From Chenopodium formosanum (taxonomy: Eukaryota > Streptophyta > Magnoliopsida > Caryophyllales > Amaranthaceae): a DNA stretch of 64,000 nucleotides. Location: assembly GCA_024500155.1 (NCBI GenBank), contig CM044877.1, forward strand, positions 20,168,001 to 20,232,000, written 5' to 3'. Numbering within the stretch: position 1 is the stretch's first letter; every line of letters begins with the position of its first letter. Below the pieces are notes generated by a model. That model did not search any database. It saw only the letters and a program-made list of their open reading frames with translations, and had not been told where the DNA came from. Both the position numbers and the translations under genes were made by a program. Below, piece after piece: positions 24,385 through 36,110 of this stretch.

Positions 24385-25139
24385 CTAAAGATCTTTGTCT
24401 TCTTCGTCGTGCTCGAAATGGACGATAGGAGTGTCGATAAGTTGAATGCGCATAGGAGAGGCATCAATGGTAATTGGAACCCCTCCAACTATGGCTTTCA
24501 CTTTTTGGTGCAGCGATGATGGAATCGCCTTTAGCTCATGAAGCCAAGGGCATCCTAACAACAGGTTGAAGGAGGCCTTAATCTCTACCACCTGAAACTT
24601 AGTGCGACGTTCAATGGCCCTAGTAGTTATGTTCAGTATGATAGTACCCACGGCTTGACGGCGAGTATTATCATAAGCGCGAATCCCTTGAGTGGAGGGA
24701 GTCAGTTCTTCATTCTTTATGCCTAACTTCTTTGAAATACGGAGTGGGCACACATTGACTGCAGAGCCATTATCAACCAGGCTCATAGGAACATTCATCT
24801 GCCTACACACCACAGTGAGGTGTAAGGCCTTACTATGTTGGTCCCCTTCCGGGAGCAGGTCCTTGTCAGAAACCGAAATCAAATTGCTAGTACTTGGCAA
24901 TTCAGTAGTGAGAAAGTTGACCAGTCCTTGAGAAGTCATGTCATCATCAACTCCTATTTTCACCAGATCATTCTTCACAGCCTTTCGATGCTCGTGGGAG
25001 GTGGTCAAAAGCTTCCATACATTCATCTCCACCTTGGTCTTTTGCAATTTTTTGACCACATCGTTGTTCACAAGGTCGATGGGATCAATTATCGGATGTG
25101 ATTGTGTTGGAGGTGGAGGTGGACTAGGTTGTTGTAACC
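24385..25139 (-). pseudogene. TatB aspartic protease
   Basis: Active-site DNGS (LVDNGSAVNVCP) at 24764-24775, followed by the flap-like IRAYDNTRRQAVG and the C-terminal LLLGCPWLHEL. One 398-codon frame also holds the end of gag. Locally open, but the polyprotein is broken on both sides. Confidence 0.85.
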
Positions 25140-26676
25140 GTCCACTTCTGGTGAGAACCTTGACCTCAAAGTCTCCCCAAACATCTTCACTTGTGCCAAG
25201 AGATGAACAGGCTATATTCTTGAGATAGACATCTTCATCGTCACTATCCCAAATTCCATTCACTTCTTTAGAACTCGAGACAAATACAACTTCCGGCAGA
25301 GGCTCATTTACAGGTTGAATGAGTATTGACGGATCAAAGGAGACTTCATCTCCCTTGATAGCGAAAGCATCAGAAAGAGGACCTGTTTGAATGTTAGGCT
25401 TCTTGCCCCCTAGAGGGACAGGAAGTTGATTAGCATCAATTAGGTCTTGGATTTCATCCTTCAACCTCCAACGCTTCTCAGTATTATGACCCTTGCCTTG
25501 ATGAAACTTGCAATAAGCATTGGGGTCATAGCTAGCGGTCCTATTCTCTGGTCGAGGTTCTAGAAATGGTCCAATTGGCATAATCAGTCCTTAACCATGC
25601 AAACGGTCATAAGCAGCATCATAAGTCATTCCCAAAGGCGTGTAAACCCTCCTTTTCTTTTGGAATCTTTGAGGAGGAGCATTAAGGGCCAGCACATCAT
25701 TGATATTGATATTGTTGGTACCATTATTGGTTTTAGAAGACGAAGAAGAAGGAGTGACATTCTTCTTGTTTGTCTAAGTGTTGTTATTATTGTTGCTACC
25801 AGCAGTCTTCATTAGTTCGTCCTCGATATTGATTCCAATATCGTATAAAGTTTTAAAGGTACTAAGAGGCAAAAACTTCAAGTGTTGCTTGTACTTATGA
25901 GTCTGATTGGAGATGAACAAGCAAACCATCTCCTTTTCCTTTGGGGGATCCACCAAGAGCGCAGCTGTTTCCCTCCACCTGCTTAAGTAAGTCGTGAAGC
26001 CTTCATTCTCTTTCTGTTTGAGAATGGAGAGTTCACGTTCAGAAGTCTTGGCCTGAATGTTACACTTGTAACGATTCATAAAGCTTTCATCAACTTCCTC
26101 CCAGGTTGCGACATGTTTGGATTCCAAAGAATAAAACCACTGTTGACAGGCATGCTCCAAGGAAAGGGGGAACACTGTAGGGAAGAGTGTCACATCTACT
26201 CCCTTAAGAGCCATGGTTGAAGAAAAAGCCTTCAAATGGAAAAGCGGATTATCAGTAGGCTTGAATTTGGGAATATTTGCAATGGAAAACTTCTCAAGAA
26301 GCTTATCTCTTATGGACGAAGAGGTGATAGGCTATTCCACATAAGTGAATTCTTCTGATTTCTTGCTCATGTGTTCCTTAATCTTGTCCATTGCGGCGGT
26401 AGTGACATTATTTTGATTGTCTTTTTCTACCATGCTGACTCTAGTGGTGAGTGTTTACATCATGTTAGACAACTTTTCAATTGTCTTGTTGAGGTTCTCG
26501 ATGTCTTCCTTAGTAGCCGTTGGACGAAAGTAGACTGGAGATGGATCTTGTGGAGATGATTGAGGTGGTTTCCTTGTACGCCTCTTTGGTATAAGAGGTT
26601 GTTCAGGAATTAACTCGAACCGTAACAATCTATCCCTGCTTCTTGACCAAGTGCTGTGACACCGAAACAAACACAC
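25140..26676 (-). pseudogene. TatB gag
   Basis: Retrotransposon gag core (PLSLEHACQQWFYSL, WRETAALLVDPP, LYDIGINIEDEL) followed by YTPLGMTYDAAYD and a single CHHC knuckle whose last Cys is Arg (CKFHQGKGHNTEKR). At least four in-frame stops (near 26452, 26332, 25771 and 25595) interrupt a frame otherwise shared with protease. The start is uncertain; 26676 is only the first Met in frame. Confidence 0.8.
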
Positions 26677-27960
26677 CTTTAACGACCAAACTTAACCTTA
26701 ACCCATCCGGATTAATAAAAAGAAATTTTTTTTTTAAAAAAAAATCTATAATTTTGAAATTCTACTTGTTTATTAAAAATATGGGAGGATATCATTCGAC
26801 TTACTCTGAAAAAAGAAACAACACAAAAACAAGACTACCCTAAAATACGGTAAAAAAGTAGTGCACGACTAAGGAAAAAAGTGTGTGAACACGATATGTG
26901 AGTGATTAGGTGAGGTTATGGACGCGTGTTTTGACCGTACAACTAGACATGACACTAAACTTGACACATCAACCACCTATGTTTGCAAAAAAAACCGAAA
27001 AAATAATGACAGGACACTTTTCCTAGGCACCGCGTCACGGTGCTAACTGTGGTGACACGGTGCAGTCTACCGTCAGACGGCAGAAAGCCCCGTGTCACGG
27101 CACTGTTCACCGTGGCGCGGCAGAACATGTCGTGACACGGTGCACAGTTTTAGGTCATTTTTGTGATTTTTCCAGATTTTAATCGATTTTAGGTCCGTAC
27201 TAATTACTATGTGAGAATAAAAACCCTCGGTCATGGCTTAAACAAAAGAGGAAACTCATGAAGGTTAGCACCAAACAACCACATAGCATTTAGGCACGAT
27301 GATGTAAAAAAAAGTTCGCAACCTAGAGTCAATATCTATGTTCAACTATTGGTCAAGCTTTGGGTGTCAAAAGGGTACCATGGTTAAGAGTTTGGACGCG
27401 TTAGCAAGGCAGCCTCGAGGGTGTATGCCAACAGGCGGCTCCGCGAGTTCGTGATGAAATCAAACTCGACTCCATGGTTTGGGTGGATTTAATAACTCGG
27501 ATGAAACCTTATTGCCATGAGCATTTTTGGGTTGATAGAGCTTAAATCCCCCGGGGCTAAGACGCATGTAGAACACATACGTTTTTTCAGAAAAATCGAA
27601 GGAAGTTGACTTTGAAAAGAGAATATAAGCCACCGGACTGATTTTAGGACTGCCGTGACACGGAAAAAATTCCTGTGCCACGGTACTGTGCACCGTCAGA
27701 CGGTGCACTCTACCGTGACACGGCAGATTATCCCGTGGCACGGCAGTCAGAAGATGTGACTGGTGCCGTTATTTCCTTCGTGCGCAACCAAGTTATTCAA
27801 TTTTTCCTACGGGACAGACCTGAATGCGACGTTAAAACATCTATGCAGATGCAAAAATGCCAAATTAATCACAGGAATATTTTTTCAGGAATATTTCAAG
27901 TCACATCCACTCATCTTAATTAAATACCGATCACTCAAATCGATAAATAACCAAGAATCC
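26677..27960 (-). other. TatB 5' leader with two word arrays
   Basis: No convincing ORF. TatB words cluster at 27651-27746 and 27028-27146, about 230 and 830 bp after the primer site, matching the two-array plan of the TatA leader. Confidence 0.6.
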
Positions 27961-27978
27961 TCCCCAGTGGAGTCGCCA
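27961..27978 (-). other. TatB primer binding site
   Basis: On the minus strand TGGCGACTCCACTGGGGA, 3 bp after the LTR end, identical to the TatA site. Confidence 0.75.
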
Positions 27979-27981
27979 AAT

Positions 27982-29655
27982 TGTAGGCATCGTTCTAAGT
28001 GCGCCTACGTTAAATCATGTTGTGAATATGCTTGGCACTCATAGGAAGTGGGAATTGACATAATACAATTAGGGACAAGGAAAGTAGGGAGCCGCCAACA
28101 AGTTTTTTAAGGAACTTGTAAACCGTTCACGGATCATTTAAGGCAACCACGATTAAGGGACAACGAAGGCAACAACGATTGACCCGTGAAGGTTACACCT
28201 CATTCATAATCCATGAGATTACTAACTCCATATGGTTCGGAACCACGAAAGGACGATCGGGGATGATGGTACGAAGTGAGTCATGGAGTCACATTCGCCC
28301 GTATTGGCCTCTACTCGATTCTTATAGTGAAAAGCATTCCTGTGATCTCAAAGGCATACAAACAAAAATTCAATTTGCTCCAAATTATTATTTAGCTAAA
28401 TTGGTTGAATATTAATGCAACACATTATTCTAAAATATCGGTGATCACTTCAATTGACAACAAGATTAAAAGGAACCTAAATCGGTTGTCCAAATTTCTT
28501 ATTAGGCGTGATTTTCAATTACATATTCCCTTTAACATGCAATATGGTGATCAATAAATATTATAGAACAAACATTAATATGGGAAGCAATTTAACCATA
28601 ATTCCAACAATATAAAATCGTTAGAAAAATAATAGAAATAAAAGGAACATAATTCTTACTTTGATTCTGTTTGTTTGCAACTACAAAATAATAAACGAGT
28701 TAGTAACTTCAAGGAAATAATAATAAGACAACAATTAAATTAAATAAATTAGAGTTGATTTAGGGCCAAACCCTCAAACAGTTCTACTTTTGCGCCTTGG
28801 CTTAAGGACAAAACCACGACTAAAGTATGGACTCCTTTAAGTACTTGAAGAAGGAATTTTGAAATAAGAAGGCTAGGCTAGTGTTTAGGCTAAAGCATAG
28901 AAGAGAGAAAAATAAACTAAAGAATTAATTGATGCCCCGTACATCAGAAACGAGGGAGTATTTATAGAGAAAATATGTTGAGGGAGCACACGGAACCCTA
29001 AAAAAGTATCCCGCGACACGGTAAACTGTACCGTGACATGGGAAATCCCACCGTCAAACGGGAAACATTCCCGTGACACGGTGCATTTTTGGTGTGACGA
29101 GGGAAATTTTCAGTAAACGGGGAAGAAAACGCGTTAAGGGTTTACGCGGAAAAGACACGGAAATTCCCAAATTTCCCGTGTCACGGGAAATCCCACCGTC
29201 ATACGAGAATGATTCCCGTGACACGGTGGGTACCTGCCGTGGCGTGGGAATTCTCAACCTGCTTTTCCGTCTAAATACATTTTTAACCCTAATTTCGTTT
29301 AGCATTTTAAGTGCCGATTGATAATTTTGGGCCATTTTCTGATTTATTATTATTTGTGATGAAATAAGGAAATAATTAAATAAAATAAATAAAAGGTTTG
29401 GGCCAAAAATAAATAATAAAACAATAAAATAAAATAGGTTTGGGCTAAAATTAAATAATAAGTTTGGGCTGAAATTAAAACTATGCTTTGACCAAACATC
29501 AAGACTAATCCATAGACTGTTCAAAAAATATGAATTTAATCAAATACGGTTTTTTAAGCACTCTCGGGATTAAATACTGAACCCGACCAGTAATGGTGGT
29601 GAAAGGTTGTTCATCATCGGGTTTGGTTTTGGAGAGACATTTTTAGGTGTCTACA
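27982..29655 (-). mobile_element. TatB 5' LTR
   Basis: 1674 bp; on the minus strand starts TGTAGACACC and ends GATGCCTACA. The half near the primer site is alignable with TatA (GTGAACGGTTTACAAG..., TTGTTGGCGGCTC, and the motif around TGGTTGAATATTAATGCA), whereas the upstream half has a different GC-rich vocabulary. Confidence 0.85.
28959..29252 (-). promoter_or_regulatory. TatB LTR word array and TATA box
   Basis: CCGTGACACGG-type words in both orientations at 29008-29085 and 29176-29252; TATAAATA (minus) at 28966-28959, about 41 bp downstream of the nearest word. Confidence 0.65.
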
Positions 29656-29656
29656 C

Positions 29657-30142
29657 GAATAAACTACACTTTGCATTATGGGGTTATAGAACATCTATAC
29701 GAACATCAATAGGAGTAACTCCATAGTCCTTAGTTTTTGGATGGACGCGGTTCAACCAGTCGAACTGGAAATACCATCCCTACGCATCGTACTTGAAAGT
29801 AAGCTACCGGAAGCTGAATGGGTAAGACCAAGGTACGAAGAGCTTTTATTCCTCGATGAACGACGATTAAGAGCTTTGCATCATGTACACGTCTACCAAA
29901 GGCGCATTGCGCATCATTCCAATAAAAGAGTCAAACCCAGAAATATAAAAGAAGGTGACTTTGTACTGAAGGAGGTTAGGGGTCCACCAACCGATCGAAG
30001 ACGGAAATTCAAACCTAATTGGATAGGTCCCTACCGCGTAATTGAAATCCTATCATGAGGAGCAGTCAGATTAATGGATATTAGAGGAGATGAAATTCGC
30101 CAATTAATAAACATTGATCGACTTAAGAAATATTACATATGA
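29657..30142 (+). pseudogene. TatC integrase, C-terminal fragment
   Basis: Begins inside the core (NKLHFALWGYRTSIRTSIG), continues VELEIPSLRIVLES and ends in the GPY module (FKPNWIGPYRVIEIL) and LINIDRLKKYYI. In-frame stops at about 29728 and 30056 and a one-base loss near 29738 disable it. Close to the TatB C-terminus in sequence. Confidence 0.85.
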
Positions 30143-31007
30143 AATCCAGATAAACTCGTTCACTCATACAACCAATTTTAATTATCATTCAATTAAGAGA
30201 TTCTAAGTGTTATGCATTTTACCGAATAACACGGTAAAATGCATAACACTTGGGGGGGGGGGGGGTAATTTAGAAAATAATAAACCGTTCTAAGTGTTCA
30301 AATTTTTCAAGAATCTTCACACTTGGGGGGGTAATAATACAAAATTTTAGGAATTGTTTTTTCTCGAGACATTCGTAGCACAGGTGTCGCGCGCAACTGG
30401 AATAATAATGCGCGGATTTCATGCGCAACATATTTCATTGCGCGCGCGACAGGCTCGCGCAACTACAGATGTTGAGCGTGCCACCTGATGACAAACTGTG
30501 AACCCGAATTTTTCCGTTTTAATGAAGTTGCGATTTCTACTTGCGGAAAAAAGAGGGTGTTTTCTTAAATATAACATATACTCGGAAAATAAAATTAAAC
30601 TTTGATTTAATTCTTTTAAACAAGGTTTGATTAATTTTTTTATTTTCTACCTAAGAGATTAAATAAAATAAAAATACAAAAAAAAAAAACATTAGAACTA
30701 CGCAAAGACCTGATTTCGTAATGCTAATACGTAGGCAATCTTTATTATTCGGTCATATCAAAATATAAAGCTCATTTTATTTCATTCAAATTTCAAAAGA
30801 GAGACATTGTTGAACTAGATTGTAAACGAAAAAAAAATAGTAGTGATTACACTTTATTCAATTTAAAACTAATGGCAAAACTGTGTAACACTCTAAGGTT
30901 TTACTATGTCCTCAATTGTCACGACGATGGAGGAGTAGTTTCCATCGCAGTATTTTCAGAAACCTTGGAGCTCTCCCCTATACTCTTCTTCTTCACCCAA
31001 ACATTGT
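30143..31007. other. TatC spacer with G tracts and word array
   Basis: No ORF. A 14-base G run at 30252-30265 and a 7-base one at 30325-30331, each after CACTT and before GTAA, come right after pol. TatC words (GTCGCGCGCAACTG, TTGCGCGCGCGAC) cluster at 30384-30470. The remainder is AT-rich. Confidence 0.55.
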
Positions 31008-31010
31008 CTT

Positions 31011-32559
31011 TCAGTTTAGGGATTGGGGCCTTTGCAACTTGTTTTTCTTTCCTTTGACTATTGGAGCTTTCTTGCGAGTATTTGGTGAAGGTTCTTTGAT
31101 TTTCACGCCTTGTTGCGCAGGTTTGGAGGGAGCTTTCCTTTTTGTTTCCTTCGAATGAACCTTAGGGAATGAGAAGTCTAATTTTCTTCTCACTTCTTTG
31201 TTTTGGCCACTAGGAGGAGTAGTAGTGGTTGAATGCATTAAAGGCTTAGGTGGATAACGAGTGGTGGCGATTTGAAGTTGAGATCGAGCCTTGTTTAGTT
31301 CGCCGTTATCCACCGCATTCATCTAAGCTTTGTAAAAGGAAGATAATGCAATACTCGCAGAAGGATTTTGTACTACCCATCTAGGAAGACTTGACCAATA
31401 TTCCATCCAACGAAAATTTTGCTCGGGTTTAAAAGTCACATCTTTAGGGGCATCACATTTTGGGGGGGGGGGGAATAATTTGTTTCATCCCGTATTTTCT
31501 CATTACCCTACAAGGAAAAATATAAGTAATACTAGATAGGCCTAAAAGCCTAATGTAAGGGCAATTGAGATTATTCCAAATCATACTATCTTCCACCAAG
31601 GAATCACAAAACGTATGTTAGGAACCCCATGACAGAAAATAGACGTCCATTCCTCTTCGTTCTTATGCTTATAAAGGATTCGACGTCCAGGGAATGTCCT
31701 TACTCCATTAGCCTCAAGGTTTTGTGGCTGATCAACAATTCGCAAGCGCTCCATGAGCCAAATCTGAAAAAAAAAAAGAAAAAATAAAACCAGTTTGCGA
31801 TTTCTTACAAAAGCAGGTGGCACGCGCAACCAAACCAGTTGCGCGCGCAGCGAAGAAGATTGCGCTTGTCATGCCAGCGTAACTTTGTAACTTGCGTTGA
31901 TAGACGCCGGAAAAAAAAAAACGTAGGTTTAATAGGAGTGGACTTCCCGTGAAACCGTTTTCGTTAGGGTCTCCTCTAAGGTGATTCAAACATAGAACAG
32001 TTTCCGCCTAAGCCAAAGGAGTGGGTGAATGACATCCCTCTATTTGCTCTACTATGGACACCATGGAATAATCTTCGTATTCTTTGCCTGTCTTAAATAA
32101 ACAATTAACAACAATACAATAGCATAAAGCATGAATTTTAAAGCGTTATTTAGTCATGTTGTCACGAGGGGCGACAAAATGTTCAATAAATTGAATCAAG
32201 TTCACGCCTTCTTTAGTTCCAATATTAATCATATCATTGTCGGACAAGCCAAAAAATCTTTGGAATATAAGTCTGGGATCCGACAAGGTAGGCGAATAAG
32301 TCAAAGGGAAAGTATTTGTAGGGAAACCTAGCAAGGCCTCAAACTCACTGGGTAGGGGGACAATTTCGTCCCCTTTAAACAAGAAAAGATGGTTGTTGGA
32401 GTCCCAATGGTTGACTGCGGCATAAAGAAAATCAAAGTTAACCACTAGTTGCATATAATTCAATAGAGGGTCTAGGTGGTAAATTTTGAAAGCTAGTTTG
32501 TCTTCGGTTGAAAGGGAAGTGACCCATTGCTTCAAACGTAATTTAAAGATCTTCACCAT
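31011..32559 (-). pseudogene. TatC antisense ORF, DUF7745-like, two exons
   Basis: Exon 1 (32559 to about 31924) carries NHWDSNNHLFLFKGDEIVPLPSEFEALLGFP split over the family signature, then two in-frame stops. After the intron, exon 2 (31763 down) reads IWLMERLRIVDQP, RFVIPWWKI and, in a shifted frame, CRVMRKYGMKQIIP, matching RLMRHYGLEQVVP of TatB. A 12-base C run on this strand (31473-31462) encodes Pro and is a likely slippage point. The Lys-rich tail ends at 31011. It lies opposite pol, like its TatB counterpart. Confidence 0.65.
31764..31923 (-). other. Intron of TatC antisense ORF with word array
   Basis: Acceptor T-rich tract plus CAG ends at 31764; the donor is less clear, likely the GTTTTTTT near 31910-31923. 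TatC words (TTGCGCGCGCAG, GGCACGCGCAAC) occupy 31819-31881. Flanking protein aligns with TatB on both sides (GSPLLLNL against GSMVLLQ before it), so the intron position is shared although the inserted words differ. Confidence 0.5.
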
Positions 32560-33168
32560 TGTTCAAAAAAAAAAAAAAGAGAATGAGAATTTAGAGAAAT
32601 TAATTCTTTTTAGTTTCTTATATTACTAAGCGAATGAATGCGAGATGATCAAAAGCCTACACGAAACCACGTTTAAATAGACCCAAGAGGGGAAATGTTT
32701 TGGAAAATTTGGCTTAAAGGAAAGTTTACCAACAGGTGGCGCGTGCAACTCACACAGTTGCGCGCGTCTCCCCTGTCGCAGCATGTGAGTTTGATTTATT
32801 TCCGTATTTAGACTCACGTGATGACGGAATCTTCACAAAATATTAAGACAAATCATACGCTTGCCTTTTAACCCTTTGTGTCCCTTTTCTTGCCTACTTT
32901 CTTATTTTCTTTTTTTTTTAATTATTATTTTCCTACTTTATTATTTTCTTACTTTCTTATTTTCTTTTTTATTTTACTTCCTTATTTTCTTTTTTATTAT
33001 TTTCTTACTTTTTTATTTTTTCTCTTTTTTCTTATTTTTTGTTTTCTTTTCGCCTTCTTTTTCGAGTTTGGTTATTTTTTCGAGGGGGGTAAGACGGGAA
33101 CCCTTTCCCTCCCTCGAAATTTTTTTGCTTTTAATAATAAAAATATTAATAATGTACACTTGAAAACA
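32560..33168 (-). promoter_or_regulatory. Leader and putative promoter of TatC antisense ORF
   Basis: No ORF. On the minus strand, TatC words at 32785-32735 are followed by TATTTAAA (32679-32672) and, 113 bp on, by the ATG at 32559. A strongly T-rich stretch (32880-33060; A-rich on the ORF strand) and a GAAAGGGTTCCCGTCTTACC-like block correspond to the leader of the TatB ORF. Confidence 0.45.
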
Positions 33169-33201
33169 ATATATGTATATATGTATATGTATATATGTAT
33201 G

Positions 33202-33291
<90 letters not shown>
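33169..33291. repeat. (TA)n microsatellite
   Basis: Starts as interrupted TATG/TATATG units and becomes pure TA from about 33216. Open frames of alternating Tyr-Ile across it are artefacts. From 33292 to 33532 nothing further is recognised. Confidence 0.95.
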
Positions 33292-33294
<3 letters not shown>

Positions 33295-33532
33295 CTGTTT
33301 CCAAAAAAAATAACAATATGTGTACAAGAGAAATCAGGGTGCTCGGCGACTACTAGACGGTTGTTGTACATCCTAAAAAATCCAAAACGAAGATTAATAC
33401 ATGAAATGTAATAACTTCGTTGAAAAGAAAAGAAATAAAACTTACCGCGATCATCAGATGATCATGACATGATAAAGTCACGAGGGCTGTCCGATAAGCA
33501 GCTCAGAAAGCACGTAAAGTCCTCACCATGCC

Positions 33533-33910
33533 TGTAGGGAATATTTCAAGCATTATCCCTAGATTGAACCCCACTGTGATCATACACTAAAGTACGGTGG
33601 CGTCCAAAGGGAAAGAAGATAGAGCAAAAGAGTCGCCAACAAGTTTTAGGAACTTGTAAACCGTTCACGAGGTGAAGGTTGCACCCCTTAACGATCCAGG
33701 GGATTGTTAACTCCAATAGGTTTGGAACCATGACTGGTAGTTCGGGGATAGATGAAGGTAAAAATCTAACCTAAAAGATATTGAACCTGCCCTAATAATA
33801 GGCCTCTACTTTATTCTGATCGTATTCATGTGCGCTTTCTAACTAACATGCAATCAATAGGTTTACCCCTAAACCTGTTTATTTATGTTGGTTGAATATT
33901 AGTGCACAAT
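33533..33910 (-). mobile_element. TatA-type LTR fragment (3' end of an LTR)
   Basis: On the minus strand it matches the last ~375 bp of the TatA LTR, ending GAAATATTCCCTACA-like at 33533 without a primer site beyond, so it is the end of a 3' or solo LTR. The upstream part is missing: homology stops abruptly at 33910, inside the plant-mobile-domain ORF region of TatC. Confidence 0.75.
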
Positions 33911-35062
33911 CGATGGCCGAAGGGAAAATGAGCAGCCCCAACAACCCTAGGGGCTAAGAAAGGCAGGTACGATTATCCCCAAGCTTGAAACCGAGAAAAG
34001 ATAAGCCTAGAGGAAAAAGCAAAAGTAATAAACGAAAGAAGCTTAAAACATGTACCTAAAGGATACGACCATGCCACGTAAGAGAGATCCGAGGCACCTC
34101 AGTATCTGCCACATAATCTATCACTCGGGTCGCCTTGCCCATAGCTGTAAGCATACGGGCATACGACACCTCCGCCCAACTAAGGTCACCTACTTGCCCC
34201 AAATCGCTGAGGCAAATAAGTAACCCAATGGTGAAACGCTCTCCTCGATCACTCAAGATGGTGACGGAACGAACGTGAGCAATGTATATCCAAGCCAGCT
34301 GCTCAAGTGTACACTACCGATCAAGCTCGTCAGCTAAAAACTTGTCGGCAAGAACTGAGTACGGACAAGACTGCGCATACACGTGAAGGTCCGACGCAAG
34401 ACGGTCCCCCACTTGCACAATATCTCGTTTGACCACTTAACGAACTCTATAACTACGGGCTCGCCTCCGAAAGGAAAACTCGTAATCATAGAGAAATCAA
34501 ATGGGTTAACTTTCATCTCTCCCCATGGAAAGTTGAAAGTGTTGGTGGAATCCCACTAAAACTCCAGCAATCCACGAAAGAAAGCTGACGGTGCAGGCTG
34601 AATCGATATATCTCGAAGAGCCGCCAGCTGGGAGTCAATCCCGGAAAGTGCTACAATCTCCTTTGCAACCTCGGGCAAACTCTCAAAATAGGCACGCAGG
34701 TCACCAAGCCGTATAAATGCAAGCTAGGATCACTATAAGGGAAATAAAAGAATAAAAATAAAAAAAAGGTTATGGGTTAAAAAGGAGAAACAAAGGAAAA
34801 ATGGAAGAAACAAAGGCGCGGAAAAACTCATGATGCCGCGCCACCCTCTAATTGAAACATGATGGTTTGGGTCCTTCTTAAGGACCCTAGTGTCCCAGTT
34901 GGGAGGAGCCTCCTAAACCACATCCTCCTGGCGACATCGACCGGCCTCGACGCGTCGCTCTCGAACCTCCTCTCGAGGACAGATCACCCTCTTCCGAGGG
35001 CGAATTGCCTCGTCTGGACCACCGAGAATCTCCTCAGCATCGACAAATGGAGGCGAGTCCAT
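33911..35062 (-). pseudogene. TatC antisense plant-mobile-domain-like ORF
   Basis: From an ATG at 35062 (MDSPPFVDAEEILGGPD) a decayed frame runs to about 34800, then after a probable intron continues near 34722 with RLGDLRAYFESLPEVAKEI and the diagnostic NTFNFPWGEMKVNPFDFSM followed by FPFGGEPV. The TF.FPWGEM..........FGG pattern is what I know from plant mobile domain (MAIN-like) proteins carried by plant transposons. Stops and frameshifts occur throughout, and the C-terminal end is lost at 33910. Function in the element is unknown. Confidence 0.55.
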
Positions 35063-35063
35063 G

Positions 35064-36110
35064 CTATGATGGATAAAGTTTCTTTAATTAGTTTACTTTA
35101 TTTCCTAAACTAAACTATTATTCATATTCTAAACCCATTTTGACAGCATAACAGTTGCCGATAGGGCAAAACACAAAAATCAAATGCAACTCATACTTAG
35201 GGGCTACGATACTTGCAGTTAAACTCAGTAAATGGGGGCTTCTAACACCCACAAAAGCCATCCTATACTAGTTTCAACAAAGTATTCAAGGGGTTGTATT
35301 CCAAAATCTCAAAGAATCAACTACTTCTAGACAAATAACAGTAATATAAACACAATTACGTCTACCAAATAATTTTGAAGTCCAAATATGGCAAAAATAG
35401 GCTAAGAATACACTTCGCGCTAATTTTTCGGATTCAAAATTTTTAATATACTAATTATGGAAGCAAAACTAGTTCCAATACTACAATTGCTGCATAATTA
35501 ACAAGTATAACCAAAATGAGCAAACAAAATGACAGAAAATCAAAACAAGTACGAGTAGAATTGCAAAAAACGCACTTGAAGAAAGAAATTCTCATACAAG
35601 GTTCAATACTTAACCATTTTTCATGAAATTTGTTGAAAAACACTCCTTAAAAATAGCATGACAACATAGAACAAATGATTTCAAGAATTATGGACTGAAT
35701 CAAAAACCCCCCAAATTCGAAATTTGGGGTTTAATGATTCGAAAATCATTCAAACTCAGCTGGAAAAGAACAAATTCTAGCAAAATACTTACATTAGATT
35801 ACGACAAATATGAATTATGGACGAAATTTGCTTCCTTTAGCTTTGAAAATCGCAAAAAATCCGAGCTTCCTAGAGAGAGAACGGGGCGAAAATGGTGAGG
35901 GAAGGAGAAAGAAAGAGTGAAGTGAAAATCGCGCTCAGCGATTTAACTTTAAGGACATAAATGTCGCACGCAATTGAATCAGTTGCGCGTGACGTACCAG
36001 TGCAACTAAAAACGATGCGCGCGCCTGGCTTGCGTGACCCACTGAGTTGCGCGCGGATACTGGTCACCAAAATGACCGGAATCTTGATTTTAATCCGTTT
36101 AATCATTTTT
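35064..36110 (-). promoter_or_regulatory. Upstream region of the plant-mobile-domain ORF
   Basis: A TatC word array lies at 35962-36056, then on the minus strand a pyrimidine-rich leader, and a strong splice-donor consensus GTAAGTAT at 35792. A matching acceptor (CATAG) at 35064 stands one base before the ATG, so the AT-rich 35064-35792 may be a leader intron. No good TATA box was found (TTAAAGTTAAAT near 35945 is the best). Otherwise no gene seen. Confidence 0.35.

Larger units (their letters stand above)
17308..29655 (-). mobile_element. TatB: Tat/Ogre-type retrotransposon, 3' LTR missing
   Basis: Read on the minus strand: 5' LTR (29655-27982), primer site, leader, gag, protease, RT, RNase H, second RNase H, integrase, then plus-strand extra ORFs. 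Dual RNase H and antisense ORFs between pol and the 3' LTR are known for the Tat lineage. The left (3') end is cut by block A at 17308, so no 3' LTR is present. The 5' LTR abuts TatC integrase coding sequence, showing that TatB inserted into TatC; the expected target duplication would be CGAAT (29656-29660). Confidence 0.8.

Noticed and set aside
32861..33411. Two overlapping 100-177-codon frames
   Set aside because: They cross a T-rich tract and the (TA)n repeat; Phe/Leu and Tyr-Ile runs are not protein evidence.
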